Part shown: piece by piece, positions 50,127-59,615 of the stretch
Layout of the letters: each line of letters begins with the position of its first letter
How positions within the stretch are numbered: the first letter of the stretch is position 1
DNA from: Aeromicrobium piscarium
Lineage (GTDB): Bacteria; Actinomycetota; Actinomycetes; Propionibacteriales; Nocardioidaceae
Length of the DNA: 64,000 nucleotides
Assembly (NCBI RefSeq): GCF_007421815.1
Contig: NZ_VLNT01000011.1
Location: 32,074 to 96,073 of the forward strand
Direction: 5' to 3'
Translations under genes and position numbers: made by a program
Notes under the pieces: generated by a model
The model's database searches: none
Seen by the model: the letters and a program-made list of their open reading frames with translations, nothing else
Told to the model about the DNA's origin: nothing

Positions 50127-50729
50127 TCAGCCGAGGGATTGGCGGCGGACCATGAGCATGCGCTGGCCGCAGGTGACGAGACTGGCGACCGCCAGCGCCC
50201 AGAGCGTGACGTGCTGCAGGATCGGCAGGTCCAGGAGGCCGGCGAATCCCGTCATGACGAGGATCGCGACCAGCCGGTCCGAGCGCTCGGCGATACCCCC
50301 CTTGGCCTCCAGGCCGAGGCCTTCGGCCCGGGCACGGAGATAGGAGGTCATCATGCCGAGCACGAGACACGCCAGGCTCAGGCACAGGTAGAGCGGCGAA
50401 TCGCCCTCCCACGCGTACCAAAGCGCGATCCCGCCGAAGATCGCCGCATCGCCCACCCGGTCGAGCGAGGAGTCCAGGAAGGCACCCCACTTCGACGAGC
50501 GACCGAGCTTGCGCGCCATCGAGCCGTCGACGATGTCGCTGAACACGAAGGCCGTGACGAACATCGTGCCCCAGAAGAACTCACCCTGCGGGAACAGCCA
50601 CAACGCCCCGACGCACACGCCGATCGTGCCGACCCAGGTCACCATGTCCGGCGTCACGCCGATCTTGATGAGCCCGTCGGCGATCGGCGAGAGCAGCTTG
50701 TTCCAGAAGGCGCGGAACCTCTCCAGCAT
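50127..50729 (-). CDS. pgsA: Phosphatidylinositol phosphate synthase-type CDP-alcohol phosphatidyltransferase
   Basis: A 200-residue membrane enzyme with the complete CDP-alcohol motif D-x2-DG-x2-AR-x8-G-x3-D-x3-D, read as SDIVDGSMARKLG followed by WGAFLDSSLDR near residues 64-92. Position beside the HIT and thrS genes identifies it as the actinobacterial phosphatidylinositol-phosphate synthase, which joins CDP-diacylglycerol to inositol 3-phosphate. In many relatives a lauroyl acyltransferase and pimA follow; here a repeat array and pdxS follow instead. Confidence 0.88.
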   Translation of the reverse strand: MLERFRAFWNKLLSPIADGLIKIGVTPDMVTWVGTIGVCVGALWLFPQGEFFWGTMFVTAFVFSDIVDGSMARKLGRSSKWGAFLDSSLDRVGDAAIFGGIALWYAWEGDSPLYLCLSLACLVLGMMTSYLRARAEGLGLEAKGGIAERSDRLVAILVMTGFAGLLDLPILQHVTLWALAVASLVTCGQRMLMVRRQSLG

Positions 50730-50736
50730 CAGGCCG

Positions 50737-51264
50737 TCACCCCCTCTCTTCGATGACGGCAGTCCAGGCGTCGGTCAGCATCCGCGCGGTGTCCTCGATG
50801 ACCTGGGGCAGCGTCTTGGTGTGCCCGACGACGGTCATGAAGTTGGCGTCGCCGCCCCAGCGCGGGACGACATGCTGATGCAGATGTTGCGAGAGCGAGC
50901 CTCCCGCCACTCCCCCGAGGTTCAGCCCGACATTGAAGCCATGTGGCGAGCTCACGTGGCGGATCACCCGGACCGCCTGCTGGGTCAGCTGGGTCAGCTC
51001 GATCGACTCCTCCTCGGACAGCGCGGTGAAATCCGATTCGTGCCGGTTCGGCAGCACCATCAGGTGCCCGGGGTTGTACGGGTAGAGGTTCATCGTGACG
51101 AAGGAGTGCTCGCCGCGATGCACCACCAGCTCGCTCTGGGGACCGCCCTCGGCCATAGCGCAGAACGGGCAGCGATCATCGTGGGGCGTCTTCTCCTCCC
51201 CCCGCACATAGGCCATCCGATAGGGAGCCCACAGCCGCTCGAGACCGTCGGGGTCCGGCGCCAT
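50737..51264 (-). CDS. HIT-family nucleotide hydrolase/phosphorylase
   Basis: A 175-residue histidine-triad protein with QHLHQHVVPRW near residue 126 and the upstream NLYPYNPGHLMVLPNRH segment. CPFC near residue 33 suggests a metal-binding knuckle with later histidines. The close actinobacterial homologues include AP4A phosphorylase, so dinucleoside tetraphosphate breakdown is likely. Its ATG shares a base with the thrS stop (TGATG). Confidence 0.88.
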   Translation of the reverse strand: MAPDPDGLERLWAPYRMAYVRGEEKTPHDDRCPFCAMAEGGPQSELVVHRGEHSFVTMNLYPYNPGHLMVLPNRHESDFTALSEEESIELTQLTQQAVRVIRHVSSPHGFNVGLNLGGVAGGSLSQHLHQHVVPRWGGDANFMTVVGHTKTLPQVIEDTARMLTDAWTAVIEERG

Positions 51265-53261
51265 CAGACCTGGACCCGGTCGCGCACCGCCGCGACGATC
51301 TTGGCGACCGCGTCGTCGAGCGACACCCCGTTCTCCTGCTCGCCGCTGCGATAGCGGAAGGAGACGGCACCGGCTTCGACATCCTTGTCCCCCGCCAGCA
51401 GCATGAAGGGGATCTTCTGGGTCTGCGCCGTGCGGATCTTCTTCTGCATCCGCTCATCGGAGGCGTCGACCTCGATCCGGATGCCCTCGGCCTTGAGCCG
51501 GGCGGCGAGGTCGTACAGGTAGTCCAGATGCCGTTCGGCCACCGGGATGCCGACGACCTGCACCGGCGCGAGCCACGGAGGGAAGGCCCCGGCGTAGTGC
51601 TCGACGAGCACGCCCATGAACCGCTCGATCGAGCCGAACTTGGCCGAGTGGATCATGACCGGCTGCTGACGCGAGCCGTCAGCGGCCACGTACTCGAGTC
51701 CGAAGCGATCCGGCGCCGGCTGGTTGAAGTCGTACTGCACCGTGCCCATCTGCCAGGTACGGCCGATGGCATCGCGCGCCTGGACCGAGATCTTGGGGCC
51801 GTAGTAGGCCGCCCCACCCGGATCGGGCACGAGCTCGAGGCCGGTGGCAGTGGCGACGTCCTCGAGCACCTGGGTCGCGATCGCCCAGTCCTCATCGGAG
51901 CCGATGAACTTGTCCTTGGTGGCGTCGCGGGTCGACAGCTCGAGGTAGAAGTCGTCGATCCCGAAGTCCCGCAGCAGGCTGAGCATGAAGTTGAGCAGGT
52001 GCTCGACCTCGGCGGGGGCCTGCTCGGGCGTGACATAGGAGTGCGAGTCGTCCTGGGCGAAACCGCGGACACGCGTCAGGCCGTGGATCACCCCGGACTT
52101 CTCGTTGCGGTACACGTGCCCGAACTCGAACAACCGCAGCGGCAGCTCACGATAGGAACGCTGGCGCGATCGGAAGATCAGATTGTGCATCGGGCAGTTC
52201 ATCGCCTTGAGGCGGTAGTCCATGCCGTCGACGTCGAGCGCCGGGAACATCCCCTCGCCGTAGTACGGGAGGTGGCCCGACGTGTGGAAGAGACCCTCTT
52301 TGGCGATGTGCGGGGTGCCGACGTACTCGAAGCCCTCCTCAATGTGCCGGCGACGGACATAGTCCTCCATCTCCCTCTTGATGACCCCGCCCTTGGGGTG
52401 GAAGACGGGCAGTCCCGAGCCGATCTCGTCGGGGAAGCTGTAGAGGTCGAGCTCGGATCCGAGGCGCCGGTGGTCGCGTCGCTGCGCCTCCTCGATCCGG
52501 TGGAGATAGTCGTCCAGCTCCTCCTTGCTCGGCCAGGCCGTGCCGTAGATGCGCTGGAGCTGCTTGTTCTTCTCGTCCCCGCGCCAGTAGGCGGCCGCAG
52601 AGCGCATCAGCGTGAACGCCGGGATGCGCTTGGTGGTGGGCAGGTGCGGACCGCGGCAGAGGTCGTTCCAGGCGACCGAGCCGTCGCGCTTGAGATTGTC
52701 GTAGATGCTGAGCCCGCCCTCGCCGACCTCGACGCTCGCGCCCTCGGCCGCATCCCCCGCCGTGGACTTGAGACCGATGAGCTCGAGCTTGTAGGGCTCA
52801 TCGGCCAGCTCGGCGCGGGCCTCGTCATCGGAGATCTCGCGGCGGCTGAACCGCTGGTTCTCCTTGACGATCTTCTTCATCCTCGCCTCGATCTTGGACA
52901 GATCGTCCGGCGTGAAGGGCTCGGGCACGTCGAAGTCGTAGTAGAAGCCGTCGGTGATCGGCGGGCCGATGCCGAGCTTGGCCTCGGGGAAGAGCTCTTG
53001 GACCGCCTGCGCCATGACGTGCGCGGTGGAGTGACGCAGGATGTCCAGTCCATCGGGCGAGTCGATCGCGACCGGTTCGATGAGATCGCCATCGGCGAGC
53101 TCATAGGACAGGTCCTTCAGCTCACCACCGACGCGAGCGGCGACCACGGAGGGGTCCTCGGAGAACAGCTGCCAGGCCTTCGTGCCGGTCTCGACGCTCC
53201 GCGCCTGTGTCTCACCTCCTTCGCCGGCGGGCGAGAGCACGGACACGGAGAGGTCGGACAT
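51264..53261 (-). CDS. thrS: Threonyl-tRNA synthetase
   Basis: A 665-residue class II synthetase with an N-terminal TGS-like part, an editing domain with [16 protein letters not shown] (first zinc-site histidines), the catalytic domain with [21 protein letters not shown] near residue 355, a [11 protein letters not shown] motif and a C-terminal anticodon-binding domain. I chose ATG 53261 because AAGGTGA lies 6 nt upstream; a GTG three codons earlier has no such site. Divergent from the DUF1275 gene across an 80-bp gap. Confidence 0.97.
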   Translation of the reverse strand: MSDLSVSVLSPAGEGGETQARSVETGTKAWQLFSEDPSVVAARVGGELKDLSYELADGDLIEPVAIDSPDGLDILRHSTAHVMAQAVQELFPEAKLGIGPPITDGFYYDFDVPEPFTPDDLSKIEARMKKIVKENQRFSRREISDDEARAELADEPYKLELIGLKSTAGDAAEGASVEVGEGGLSIYDNLKRDGSVAWNDLCRGPHLPTTKRIPAFTLMRSAAAYWRGDEKNKQLQRIYGTAWPSKEELDDYLHRIEEAQRRDHRRLGSELDLYSFPDEIGSGLPVFHPKGGVIKREMEDYVRRRHIEEGFEYVGTPHIAKEGLFHTSGHLPYYGEGMFPALDVDGMDYRLKAMNCPMHNLIFRSRQRSYRELPLRLFEFGHVYRNEKSGVIHGLTRVRGFAQDDSHSYVTPEQAPAEVEHLLNFMLSLLRDFGIDDFYLELSTRDATKDKFIGSDEDWAIATQVLEDVATATGLELVPDPGGAAYYGPKISVQARDAIGRTWQMGTVQYDFNQPAPDRFGLEYVAADGSRQQPVMIHSAKFGSIERFMGVLVEHYAGAFPPWLAPVQVVGIPVAERHLDYLYDLAARLKAEGIRIEVDASDERMQKKIRTAQTQKIPFMLLAGDKDVEAGAVSFRYRSGEQENGVSLDDAVAKIVAAVRDRVQV

Positions 53262-53341
53262 ACGGGTCACCTTCGAAGGTCGGGACGCGCCCTACGGCTG
53301 GCGCGTGCAGGTCGCGTCCACTGTAACGGCATGATCGGGTC

Positions 53342-54043
53342 GTGACTCCGCGCCTCCGTACCGCCCGCCTACGCGTCCGGCTCATGCTCGCCCTCACCTT
53401 TTCCACAGGGGTCGTCGACGCCGTCTGCTATCTCGGACTGGACCGGGTGTTCACCGCCAATATGACCGGCAATGTCGTCATCCTCGGCATGGGCTTGGCC
53501 GGAGCCGACGGTCTCTCGGTCGCCGGTCCCCTGCTCGCCCTGGCGGGTTTCATGACAGGGGCCGCCGTCGGCGGCCGGATCCTGCGGAGCTCCGCCGCCA
53601 CGTGGACCTCCCGGACCACCGCCGCGCTGTGCTTCGTAGCCCTCGTCGTGGCATCGGTCGCCATCGGGTCGGCCACGATCGCTGCCTTCGACGCGCCGAA
53701 CAGGAGCCTGGCCTTGTCGGTCACCGCCTTGCTCGGGTCGGCCATGGGTCTGCAGGCCGCCACAGCGCGCTCACTGGCGGTGCCCGATGTCACGACGGTG
53801 GCGGTGACCGCGACGGTGATCCACCTGTCCAGCGACGTGACCTCAGGTGTCGCCGAGCAAGGCGCCTCGGCCCGGCGCGTGCTGGCCATCGGACTGCTGC
53901 TCGCCGGGGCCGCAGTCGGCGCGCTGCTGCTGCACTGGCACCTGGCCGCGGGCCTGTCCCTGGCGGCGGCGACATGTGTCGTCGTCGCCGCGATCGGCGT
54001 CAGTGCGCACCGGCGCCTCGAGAACGAGTCGGTGGGAGACTAG
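53342..54043 (+). CDS. YoaK/DUF1275-family membrane protein
   Basis: A 233-residue protein with six hydrophobic segments and the family features FSTGVVDAVCYLGLDRVFTANMTGN at residues 20-44 and GFMTGAAVGGRI near residue 70. DUF1275 proteins are uncharacterised membrane proteins. GTG 53342 is the start; CATGAT at 53330-53335 could be a -10 box that would give a leaderless mRNA. It is followed 4 nt later by the HhH-GPD gene. Confidence 0.85.
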   Translation: MTPRLRTARLRVRLMLALTFSTGVVDAVCYLGLDRVFTANMTGNVVILGMGLAGADGLSVAGPLLALAGFMTGAAVGGRILRSSAATWTSRTTAALCFVALVVASVAIGSATIAAFDAPNRSLALSVTALLGSAMGLQAATARSLAVPDVTTVAVTATVIHLSSDVTSGVAEQGASARRVLAIGLLLAGAAVGALLLHWHLAAGLSLAAATCVVVAAIGVSAHRRLENESVGD

Positions 54044-54047
54044 AGCC

Positions 54048-54617
54048 ATGGCACTGCACATCACGGACGACCCGGCCGCCGACGAGCTGTTGACCCAGAA
54101 TCCGCTCGCGCTGTTGATCGGCATGCTGCTCGATCAGCAGGTGGCGATGGAGACCGCCTTCGCCGGGCCGCTGAAGATCCGCGAACGGGTCGGCGCGGTC
54201 GACGCACCGACGCTCGCGTCCTATGACCCCGAGGCCCTGGAGCAGGCCTTCCGTCAGACTCCCGCCGTCCACCGTTATCCCGGGTCGATGGCCAAGCGGG
54301 TGCAGGCGCTGTGCGCGGAGATCGAGAGCCGGTGGGGCGGCCGGGCCGAGTCGATCTGGACCGAGGGCGATCCGGATGGCAAGGAGGTCCTGAAGCGTCT
54401 CAAGGCACTTCCTGGTTTCGGCGATCAGAAGGCCAGGATCTTCCTCGCGCTGCTCGGCAAGCAGTACGGCTTCCAGGGAGCCGGCTGGCGTGAGGCTGCC
54501 GGTGATTACGGCGATGACGGCTCGTATCGCTCGGTCGCCGACATCACGAGTCCGGAGTCACTCGTCAAGGTCCGCGAGTTCAAGAGGGCGATGAAGGCCG
54601 CCGCCAAGAATGGCTGA
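54048..54617 (+). CDS. HhH-GPD-type base-excision repair-like protein
   Basis: A 189-residue helix-hairpin-helix protein of the actinobacterial HhH-GPD family (often annotated TIGR03252). It has NPLALLIGMLLDQQVAMETAF near residue 22, the hairpin LKALPGFGDQKARIFLALLGKQ near residue 121, and VADITSPESLVKVREFK near the end. There is no FeS cluster and the substrate is unknown. Start ATG 54048; the frame extends upstream only inside the DUF1275 gene. Confidence 0.88.
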   Translation: MALHITDDPAADELLTQNPLALLIGMLLDQQVAMETAFAGPLKIRERVGAVDAPTLASYDPEALEQAFRQTPAVHRYPGSMAKRVQALCAEIESRWGGRAESIWTEGDPDGKEVLKRLKALPGFGDQKARIFLALLGKQYGFQGAGWREAAGDYGDDGSYRSVADITSPESLVKVREFKRAMKAAAKNG

Positions 54618-56094
54618 GACCGGGTTCGCCCCGGAGCAGCGGCAGGTCCTCCCGACGATCCTCGTCCCCGCTTTCCTCTCGCTGCTCAGCGTCTCGATCG
54701 TCAACGTCGCCCTCCCCGCCATCGAGACCTCGCTGGGAGCCGGCACGTCCGGCCTCCAATGGGTCATCTCGGGCTACGCGCTCGCCTTCGGTGTCCTGCT
54801 GGTCGCCGCTGGACGAGCAGGTGACCTCTGGGGACGTGGAAGGCTCTTCATCCTCGGACTCGCCCTCTTCGCCATCGGATCCCTCGCCTCAGGACTCGCA
54901 CCGAGTATCGCCGTGCTCAACCTCGCACGAGCCCTCATGGGGATCGGGTCGGGCCTGCTGACTCCCCAGGTCAGCGGCATCATCCAGCAGTTCTTCCAAG
55001 GGGAGTCGCGCGGGCGTGCCTTCGGTGCCCTCGGCTCGGCCGTCGGCGTCTCTGTCGCGATCGGCCCGGTGCTGGGCGGTGTGTTCATCACATCCCTGGG
55101 TCCCGAATGGGGATGGCGCTGGTGCTTCCTGATCAACGTGCCGATCGCCATCGGGGGCATTGTGGCAGCTCGCGTCTTCCTGCCGCCGTCGGCCTGGAAG
55201 GCGGCCTACACCGAGACCGATCTGTCGCCGCCCCGGTCAGGACGCCGACGGGTGGACTTCGATCCGGTCGGCATGCTCCTGCTCGCTCTCGCCACCTTGT
55301 TCATCATGGTGTCCTTCATGGAGGCGGGCCTCGGAGCGTGGGTCTGGAGCCTGCTCGTCCTCGGCGTGGGCCTGGTCATCGCCTGGGTGAGATGGGAGTT
55401 GCGGTACCGGCGCATCGGCCGGACTCCGATGGTCGACATGCAGCTCTTCCGCACGCGCTCCTTCGCCAGTGGAGCCCTGCTCTCGACGCTCTACTTCCTC
55501 GGTTACACCAGTCTCTGGCTGCTCGTCGCCCAGTACATGCAGATCGGTCTGGGCCATGACGCCCTCGTGGCCGGGATGATCGGACTACCCGCCGCATTCG
55601 CCGGCGCGATCACGGCTCCTATCGCCGGGCGATATGTGGTCCGGGTCGGGCAGGGGATCGTGCTGTGGGGCCTCGGGGTCGGGGTGCTCGGGCTGCTGCT
55701 CAGCGCGGCGGTCGTGCTCCTGCACGGACGGAGCGGTGTGACCGAATGGTGGCTGCTGGGCACCTTGATGCTCACCGGTGTCGGCCAGGGTATGGTCGTC
55801 TCCCCCAATCAGACGCTCGCCCTCGCTGAGGTGCCGCTGCGGTACGCGGGCAGCGCCGGTGGGGTGCTGCAGACGGGTCAGCGCATCGGAACGTCGGTCG
55901 GGATCGCGGTGATCACGACCATCGCCTTCAGCGTGGCCGCGTCATCGGGATGGGACGTCGCTCTCGCGGTCGGCTTCAGCGCGATCATCGCCGTGGCGGG
56001 AGTCGCGATGCTCGTGGGAGCGTACGACCTCGCCGCCAGTCGCCGCGAACGAGACCTCGGAGGTGAGGGCGCTAGCTCCACGCCCGCACGATGA
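54610..56094 (+). CDS. MFS transporter, DHA2 (14-TM) drug exporter type
   Basis: A 494-residue major facilitator protein with about fourteen helices. Motif A is GRAGDLWGRGRLFILG near residue 72; motif C-like GSAVGVSVAIGPVLGG near residue 142 marks it as a drug/proton antiporter of the EmrB/QacA class. Its first 8 nt overlap the HhH-GPD gene. The C-terminus RRERDLGGEG and following residues are read across the 3' end of the convergent acyltransferase gene (23-bp overlap). Substrate not predictable. Confidence 0.9.
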   Translation: MAETGFAPEQRQVLPTILVPAFLSLLSVSIVNVALPAIETSLGAGTSGLQWVISGYALAFGVLLVAAGRAGDLWGRGRLFILGLALFAIGSLASGLAPSIAVLNLARALMGIGSGLLTPQVSGIIQQFFQGESRGRAFGALGSAVGVSVAIGPVLGGVFITSLGPEWGWRWCFLINVPIAIGGIVAARVFLPPSAWKAAYTETDLSPPRSGRRRVDFDPVGMLLLALATLFIMVSFMEAGLGAWVWSLLVLGVGLVIAWVRWELRYRRIGRTPMVDMQLFRTRSFASGALLSTLYFLGYTSLWLLVAQYMQIGLGHDALVAGMIGLPAAFAGAITAPIAGRYVVRVGQGIVLWGLGVGVLGLLLSAAVVLLHGRSGVTEWWLLGTLMLTGVGQGMVVSPNQTLALAEVPLRYAGSAGGVLQTGQRIGTSVGIAVITTIAFSVAASSGWDVALAVGFSAIIAVAGVAMLVGAYDLAASRRERDLGGEGASSTPAR

Positions 56095-57247
56095 GTGTGA
56101 TGGCGATGGTGAAACCGAGTGCGGTCGCCACGAGATAGGGACCGTACAGTCGTCGCAGCCAGGGGTGAAGCACGCGCGCGAGCACGGTCAGCGCCGCTGC
56201 GATGACGAGCATCCGCGCCCCGCGTTCGACGGTCGCCCAGCCGGCCAGCGCGGCCAGGTCGATGCCCTGCTCGCCCGCGGCCTGGGCGTAGAGCTTGACG
56301 GGGATCCCGTTCAGGGCCTGGTGGAGTATGCCGCTCGCTCCGCCCTCGGCGAGGTGCTCCTCCACGACAGTGCGCATCCGGTCGGTGGTCCAGGGTGTAA
56401 CGACCAGCACGTCGCGGGTCGCGAGCCAGGCATTGACGACCACTCCGGTCACCGAGCCGATGACGATCGACAGGGCCCACGACGGCACGCGTCGCGGCAC
56501 GGCGACGGCGAGAAACACCAACGCCATCTCCGCCATGATGGGCCAGCTCAAGGCCTCGGAGAATCCCCACAGGAAGGCCACGACCAACCCGACGGGGCTG
56601 GTCACCAGCCGCGCGATCGCCTGCCATACGCGGGAGATGCGCGGCTCGGCCGGGCCGCGCTCTGCCAGCGTGACGACCTCGTCCCGCAGCCGCTCCGGTG
56701 TCGCATCCTCGGGTGCCAGCGGGACGCCGAGTCGCAGTTCCATCGCACCGGGCGCGAACCGGCCGTTCTTCGGCAGCAGGTCGCGGGTCCCGAGGAGAGC
56801 GGCGGGAACGATCTCGGCATCGCAGTCGCGGGCGAGCCGCGTGGCGCCGGAGGCGAACTCACCGACGGTGCCGTCCTGGGTGCGCGTGCCCTCCGGATAG
56901 ATCACGACGGTGCGTCCGGCAGAGAGCGCGGGACGGGCCGCGTCGAGCAGTGCGGCGTAGGCGCCACCCTCACCCCGGCGCACGGGTAGCGCCCCCGCGA
57001 GGCCGGTCACCAGGCCGCGGCGCCACCACACGTCGAACCAGTAGTCCGCCGCGGCGGCGAACACCGGATAGGCAGATACCGGGAGCCCGGCCAGCAGCAC
57101 GGCGGTGTCGGCATGTGAGGAGTGGTTGGCCACGACGATCCGTCCGCGGCGCTCTCCCGGCCACCGCCCGGTCACGCGCAGCCCGCCGGCGAGGGTGCAG
57201 GCCAGTCGCCAGAGCAGATGCCGCAAGAGCGCGGGAAGGTATCTCAC
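56072..57247 (-). CDS. PlsC-type acyltransferase fused to a YqaA/DedA-like membrane domain
   Basis: A 391-residue protein in two parts. Residues 1-205 are a 1-acylglycerol-3-phosphate acyltransferase domain with the catalytic HX4D motif (NHSSHADTAVLLAGL at 41) and the YPEGTRTQDG substrate motif near 117. Residues 215-390 contain several membrane helices and a NGIPVKLYAQAAGEQGIDL stretch like that in YqaA/DedA-family proteins. GTG 57247 overlaps the CdsA stop (GTGA). It is the third gene of a module comparable to E. coli ynbA-ynbB-ynbC, where the third gene is also an acyltransferase fusion. Confidence 0.8.
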   Translation of the reverse strand: MRYLPALLRHLLWRLACTLAGGLRVTGRWPGERRGRIVVANHSSHADTAVLLAGLPVSAYPVFAAAADYWFDVWWRRGLVTGLAGALPVRRGEGGAYAALLDAARPALSAGRTVVIYPEGTRTQDGTVGEFASGATRLARDCDAEIVPAALLGTRDLLPKNGRFAPGAMELRLGVPLAPEDATPERLRDEVVTLAERGPAEPRISRVWQAIARLVTSPVGLVVAFLWGFSEALSWPIMAEMALVFLAVAVPRRVPSWALSIVIGSVTGVVVNAWLATRDVLVVTPWTTDRMRTVVEEHLAEGGASGILHQALNGIPVKLYAQAAGEQGIDLAALAGWATVERGARMLVIAAALTVLARVLHPWLRRLYGPYLVATALGFTIAITLIVRAWS

Positions 57248-58188
57248 ATCAGCACCGCGGCGAGCGGGAGCACCAACAGCAGCGAGTCGATCCGATCGAG
57301 CAGCCCGCCGAAGCCGGGCAGCCACTCCCCCGCGTCCTTGACCTTGGCACGGCGTTTGATCATCGACTCGAGCAGGTCGCCGAGCACCCCACCGAAGGCG
57401 ACGGCGATCAGCAGGCCGACCGAGATCGTGCCGAGCAAGGTGAGCACCAGGAAGGCGCCGATCATCGCTCCGACGAGACCTCCGACCGTCTTGTTGGGGC
57501 TGAGCGGCGACAACGGACGACGGGCCCAGCCGAAGCGTTTGAACCCCTTGCCGCCGCACCACGCGGCCACGTCGGTGGCGGCCGCGGCGAAGACCACCAC
57601 GAAGGCGTCCTCCCAGAGGATCACCAGATGGGCCAGGGACCAGCAGATCCAGACGGAGCCGAAGCCACTGAAGGCGGACCGACTGACCCCGTCCGCGGTG
57701 TCGCCGGACAGGATCGCGGGAAGAGCGCACAGCAGCACGACGAGGGGCGCGAGCGCGAGGAGCGAGGGCGTCTGCCAGGCGGCCAGCGGGTACACGACCG
57801 CGAGCGCGTACAAGATGGCGCTGTCCCAGGGACGAAGGCCGACCAGCTTCGTGTACTCGCGCACGGCGACGAGGGCGAGGACGATCGCGAGCACTGCGGT
57901 GGGGCCGCGGCCGAACCAGATCGGCAGGCCCACCACCGGCACGATGAGCACCCAGGTGGTCCACTTCTGCACCAGCTCGCGCTTGCGGGAGATCGCGACG
58001 GCGATGCCGCTGAGTGCGAGCAGGGTCATCGTCACCCAGAAGAAGAACACGCTCCGGCCGGAGACGTCGACGCTGATCGGGCCGAGGTCGAAGTCCAGGC
58101 TCAGCGACTCGCGATCGAGGTTGAGAATGCCGACGTAGACATCGAGCAGCCAGTCCGGCAGGGCCGAGGGAGAGTCCGGTCCGTTCAC
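57244..58188 (-). CDS. CdsA-type phosphatidate cytidylyltransferase (YnbB-like)
   Basis: A 314-residue polytopic membrane protein that would make CDP-diacylglycerol from phosphatidate and CTP. The CdsA signature is at the C-terminal end: TDVAAWCGGKGFKR, then LSPNKTVGGLVGAM near residue 228, FGGVLGDLLESMIKRRAKVKD near 268, and LPGFGGLLDRIDSLL near 288. It starts at GTG 58188, overlapping the upstream phosphatidyltransferase stop (GTGA). It is probably a second CdsA, since actinobacteria have the housekeeping one by frr/rseP. Confidence 0.85.
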   Translation of the reverse strand: MNGPDSPSALPDWLLDVYVGILNLDRESLSLDFDLGPISVDVSGRSVFFFWVTMTLLALSGIAVAISRKRELVQKWTTWVLIVPVVGLPIWFGRGPTAVLAIVLALVAVREYTKLVGLRPWDSAILYALAVVYPLAAWQTPSLLALAPLVVLLCALPAILSGDTADGVSRSAFSGFGSVWICWSLAHLVILWEDAFVVVFAAAATDVAAWCGGKGFKRFGWARRPLSPLSPNKTVGGLVGAMIGAFLVLTLLGTISVGLLIAVAFGGVLGDLLESMIKRRAKVKDAGEWLPGFGGLLDRIDSLLLVLPLAAVLM

Positions 58189-58775
58189 GCGGCACTCAGC
58201 TCCCGGTGGGTGGCGATCAGCCGGGTGACCGCGGTGACGAGGGATCCGGCCACGATGATCCAGGCGATCCAGATGGTCCAGGCCGGGACGATCGAGGCGA
58301 TGATGACCAACAGACAGCGCTCGGTCTTGCCGAGCGGCCCACCGTTGCGGCGGGTCGCGCCCGCGCCGGCCGCCGCGAGGGACGCGAAGGTGGGGAGTGT
58401 GGCCGCGACCGCGGCGATCACCACGACGAGTGCCACGTCGACCCCGTCGGTGCGCCAGGCCAGGACAGCCAGGCCGCCCATGACCACGAGATCGCTCAGT
58501 CGATCGCCGATCTCGTTGAGCACGAAACCCCACGGGCGGCTGACCTCACGGGCGCGGGCGACGGCACCGTCGAGATTGGCCCCCGCCAGACGGATGGCGA
58601 GGAAGAGGATGACGAGGGGCCACCACGCGTAGGCGACCGCGACGGCCGCGAGGCAGGCCCCGATGATCCCCACGAAGGTGAAGAGATCGGGACTGAGGCC
58701 ACGACGGACGGCTCCTCGCACGAACATGTCCAGACGCCTGCTGTACCAGGGCTTCAGCGCATAGAGTCCGCGCAC
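58185..58775 (-). CDS. YnbA-like CDP-alcohol phosphatidyltransferase
   Basis: A 196-residue membrane protein beginning MRGLYALKPWYSRRL, very like E. coli YnbA. The motif region is GANLDGAVARAREVSR then PWGFVLNEIGDRLSD (residues ~65-95): compared with the canonical D-x2-DG-x2-AR-x8-G-x3-D-x3-D, the first aspartate is alanine and the third is asparagine. The NE-x-GD variant is also what I recall in YnbA. A GGPLGKTERCLL segment follows. First gene of the three-gene lipid module; the polar head group is unknown. Confidence 0.82.
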   Translation of the reverse strand: MRGLYALKPWYSRRLDMFVRGAVRRGLSPDLFTFVGIIGACLAAVAVAYAWWPLVILFLAIRLAGANLDGAVARAREVSRPWGFVLNEIGDRLSDLVVMGGLAVLAWRTDGVDVALVVVIAAVAATLPTFASLAAAGAGATRRNGGPLGKTERCLLVIIASIVPAWTIWIAWIIVAGSLVTAVTRLIATHRELSAA

Positions 58776-58820
58776 GCGATCTCCTCTCCGTCCCGGACCG
58801 CATCGTACGCGACGGTCGTC

Positions 58821-59615
58821 TCAGAGCGACGGAGCCCGCGGCACGACGAGCGGGGTCCCGGTCTCCGGATCGTCGATGACGACGCACCGGAGTCCGAAGA
58901 CCTCTTCGACCAGGTGCGCGGTCACGACCTCCCGCGCCACGCCGGACGCGCGGATCTGACCGTCTCGCATCGCGATGACATGGCTGGCGTATCGGGCCGC
59001 GTGGTTGAGATCGTGCAGCACGGCCACCACCGTCACGCCGCGGCGGTTGAGAGCCGCGAAGAGATCCATGAGCTCGACCTGATGGGCGATGTCGAGGAAG
59101 GTCGTGGGCTCGTCGAGCAGCAGGATGCCGGCCTGCTGGGCAAGTGCCATCGCGACCCACACGCGTTGACGCTGGCCGCCCGACAGCTCGTCGACGCGGC
59201 GATCTGCCAGTGCAGTGGTGTCCGTCTGCTCCAGCGCGAGATCGACGGCCGCAGCGTCCTCGGAGGTCGACGGTCGCCACCAGGCCTGGTGCGGGAATCG
59301 GCCCCGGCCGACGAGCTCGCGCACGGTGATGCCGTCGGGAGCCGACGCCGTCTGCGGCAACAACCCCACCTGCCGGGCGAAGTCCTTCGGTGGATGGTCG
59401 CCGGCGGCCCGGCCGTCGAGCACGACGGTGCCCGCCTTCGGGCTGAGCAGACGCGCCAGAGCACGCAGCAGTGTCGACTTACCGCACGCATTCGGACCGA
59501 CGATCGCCGTGAATCCTCCGTCGGGCACCGCTACGGACAGATTCTCGGCGACGATGCGGCGCTCGTAACCGAGGGTCAGCTCCTCGGCGACGAGACGAGC
59601 GGGTGACGAGGACAT
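58821..59615 (-). CDS. Iron-siderophore ABC transporter ATP-binding protein (FecE/FepC-like)
   Basis: A 264-residue ATPase with Walker A GPNACGKSTLLRALA near residue 40, signature ELSGGQRQRVWVAMAL near residue 143, Walker B ILLLDEPTTFLD and switch VLHDLNHAARY. The QRQRVWVA-MAL form is typical of siderophore importers. It follows the second permease with no gap and forms an operon with both permeases, divergent from the binding protein. Confidence 0.94.
   Translation of the reverse strand: MSSSPARLVAEELTLGYERRIVAENLSVAVPDGGFTAIVGPNACGKSTLLRALARLLSPKAGTVVLDGRAAGDHPPKDFARQVGLLPQTASAPDGITVRELVGRGRFPHQAWWRPSTSEDAAAVDLALEQTDTTALADRRVDELSGGQRQRVWVAMALAQQAGILLLDEPTTFLDIAHQVELMDLFAALNRRGVTVVAVLHDLNHAARYASHVIAMRDGQIRASGVAREVVTAHLVEEVFGLRCVVIDDPETGTPLVVPRAPSL

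Noticed and set aside
29697..53341. T-box leaders for alaS, aspS, hisS or thrS
   Set aside because: alaS, hisS and aspS overlap their upstream ORFs and thrS has only an 80-bp divergent gap, so there is no room for a T-box.
56072..56094. Frameshift or mis-called end at the MFS/acyltransferase junction
   Set aside because: The two convergent genes overlap by 23 bp, but both C-termini are plausible, so this looks like ordinary compaction and not an error.
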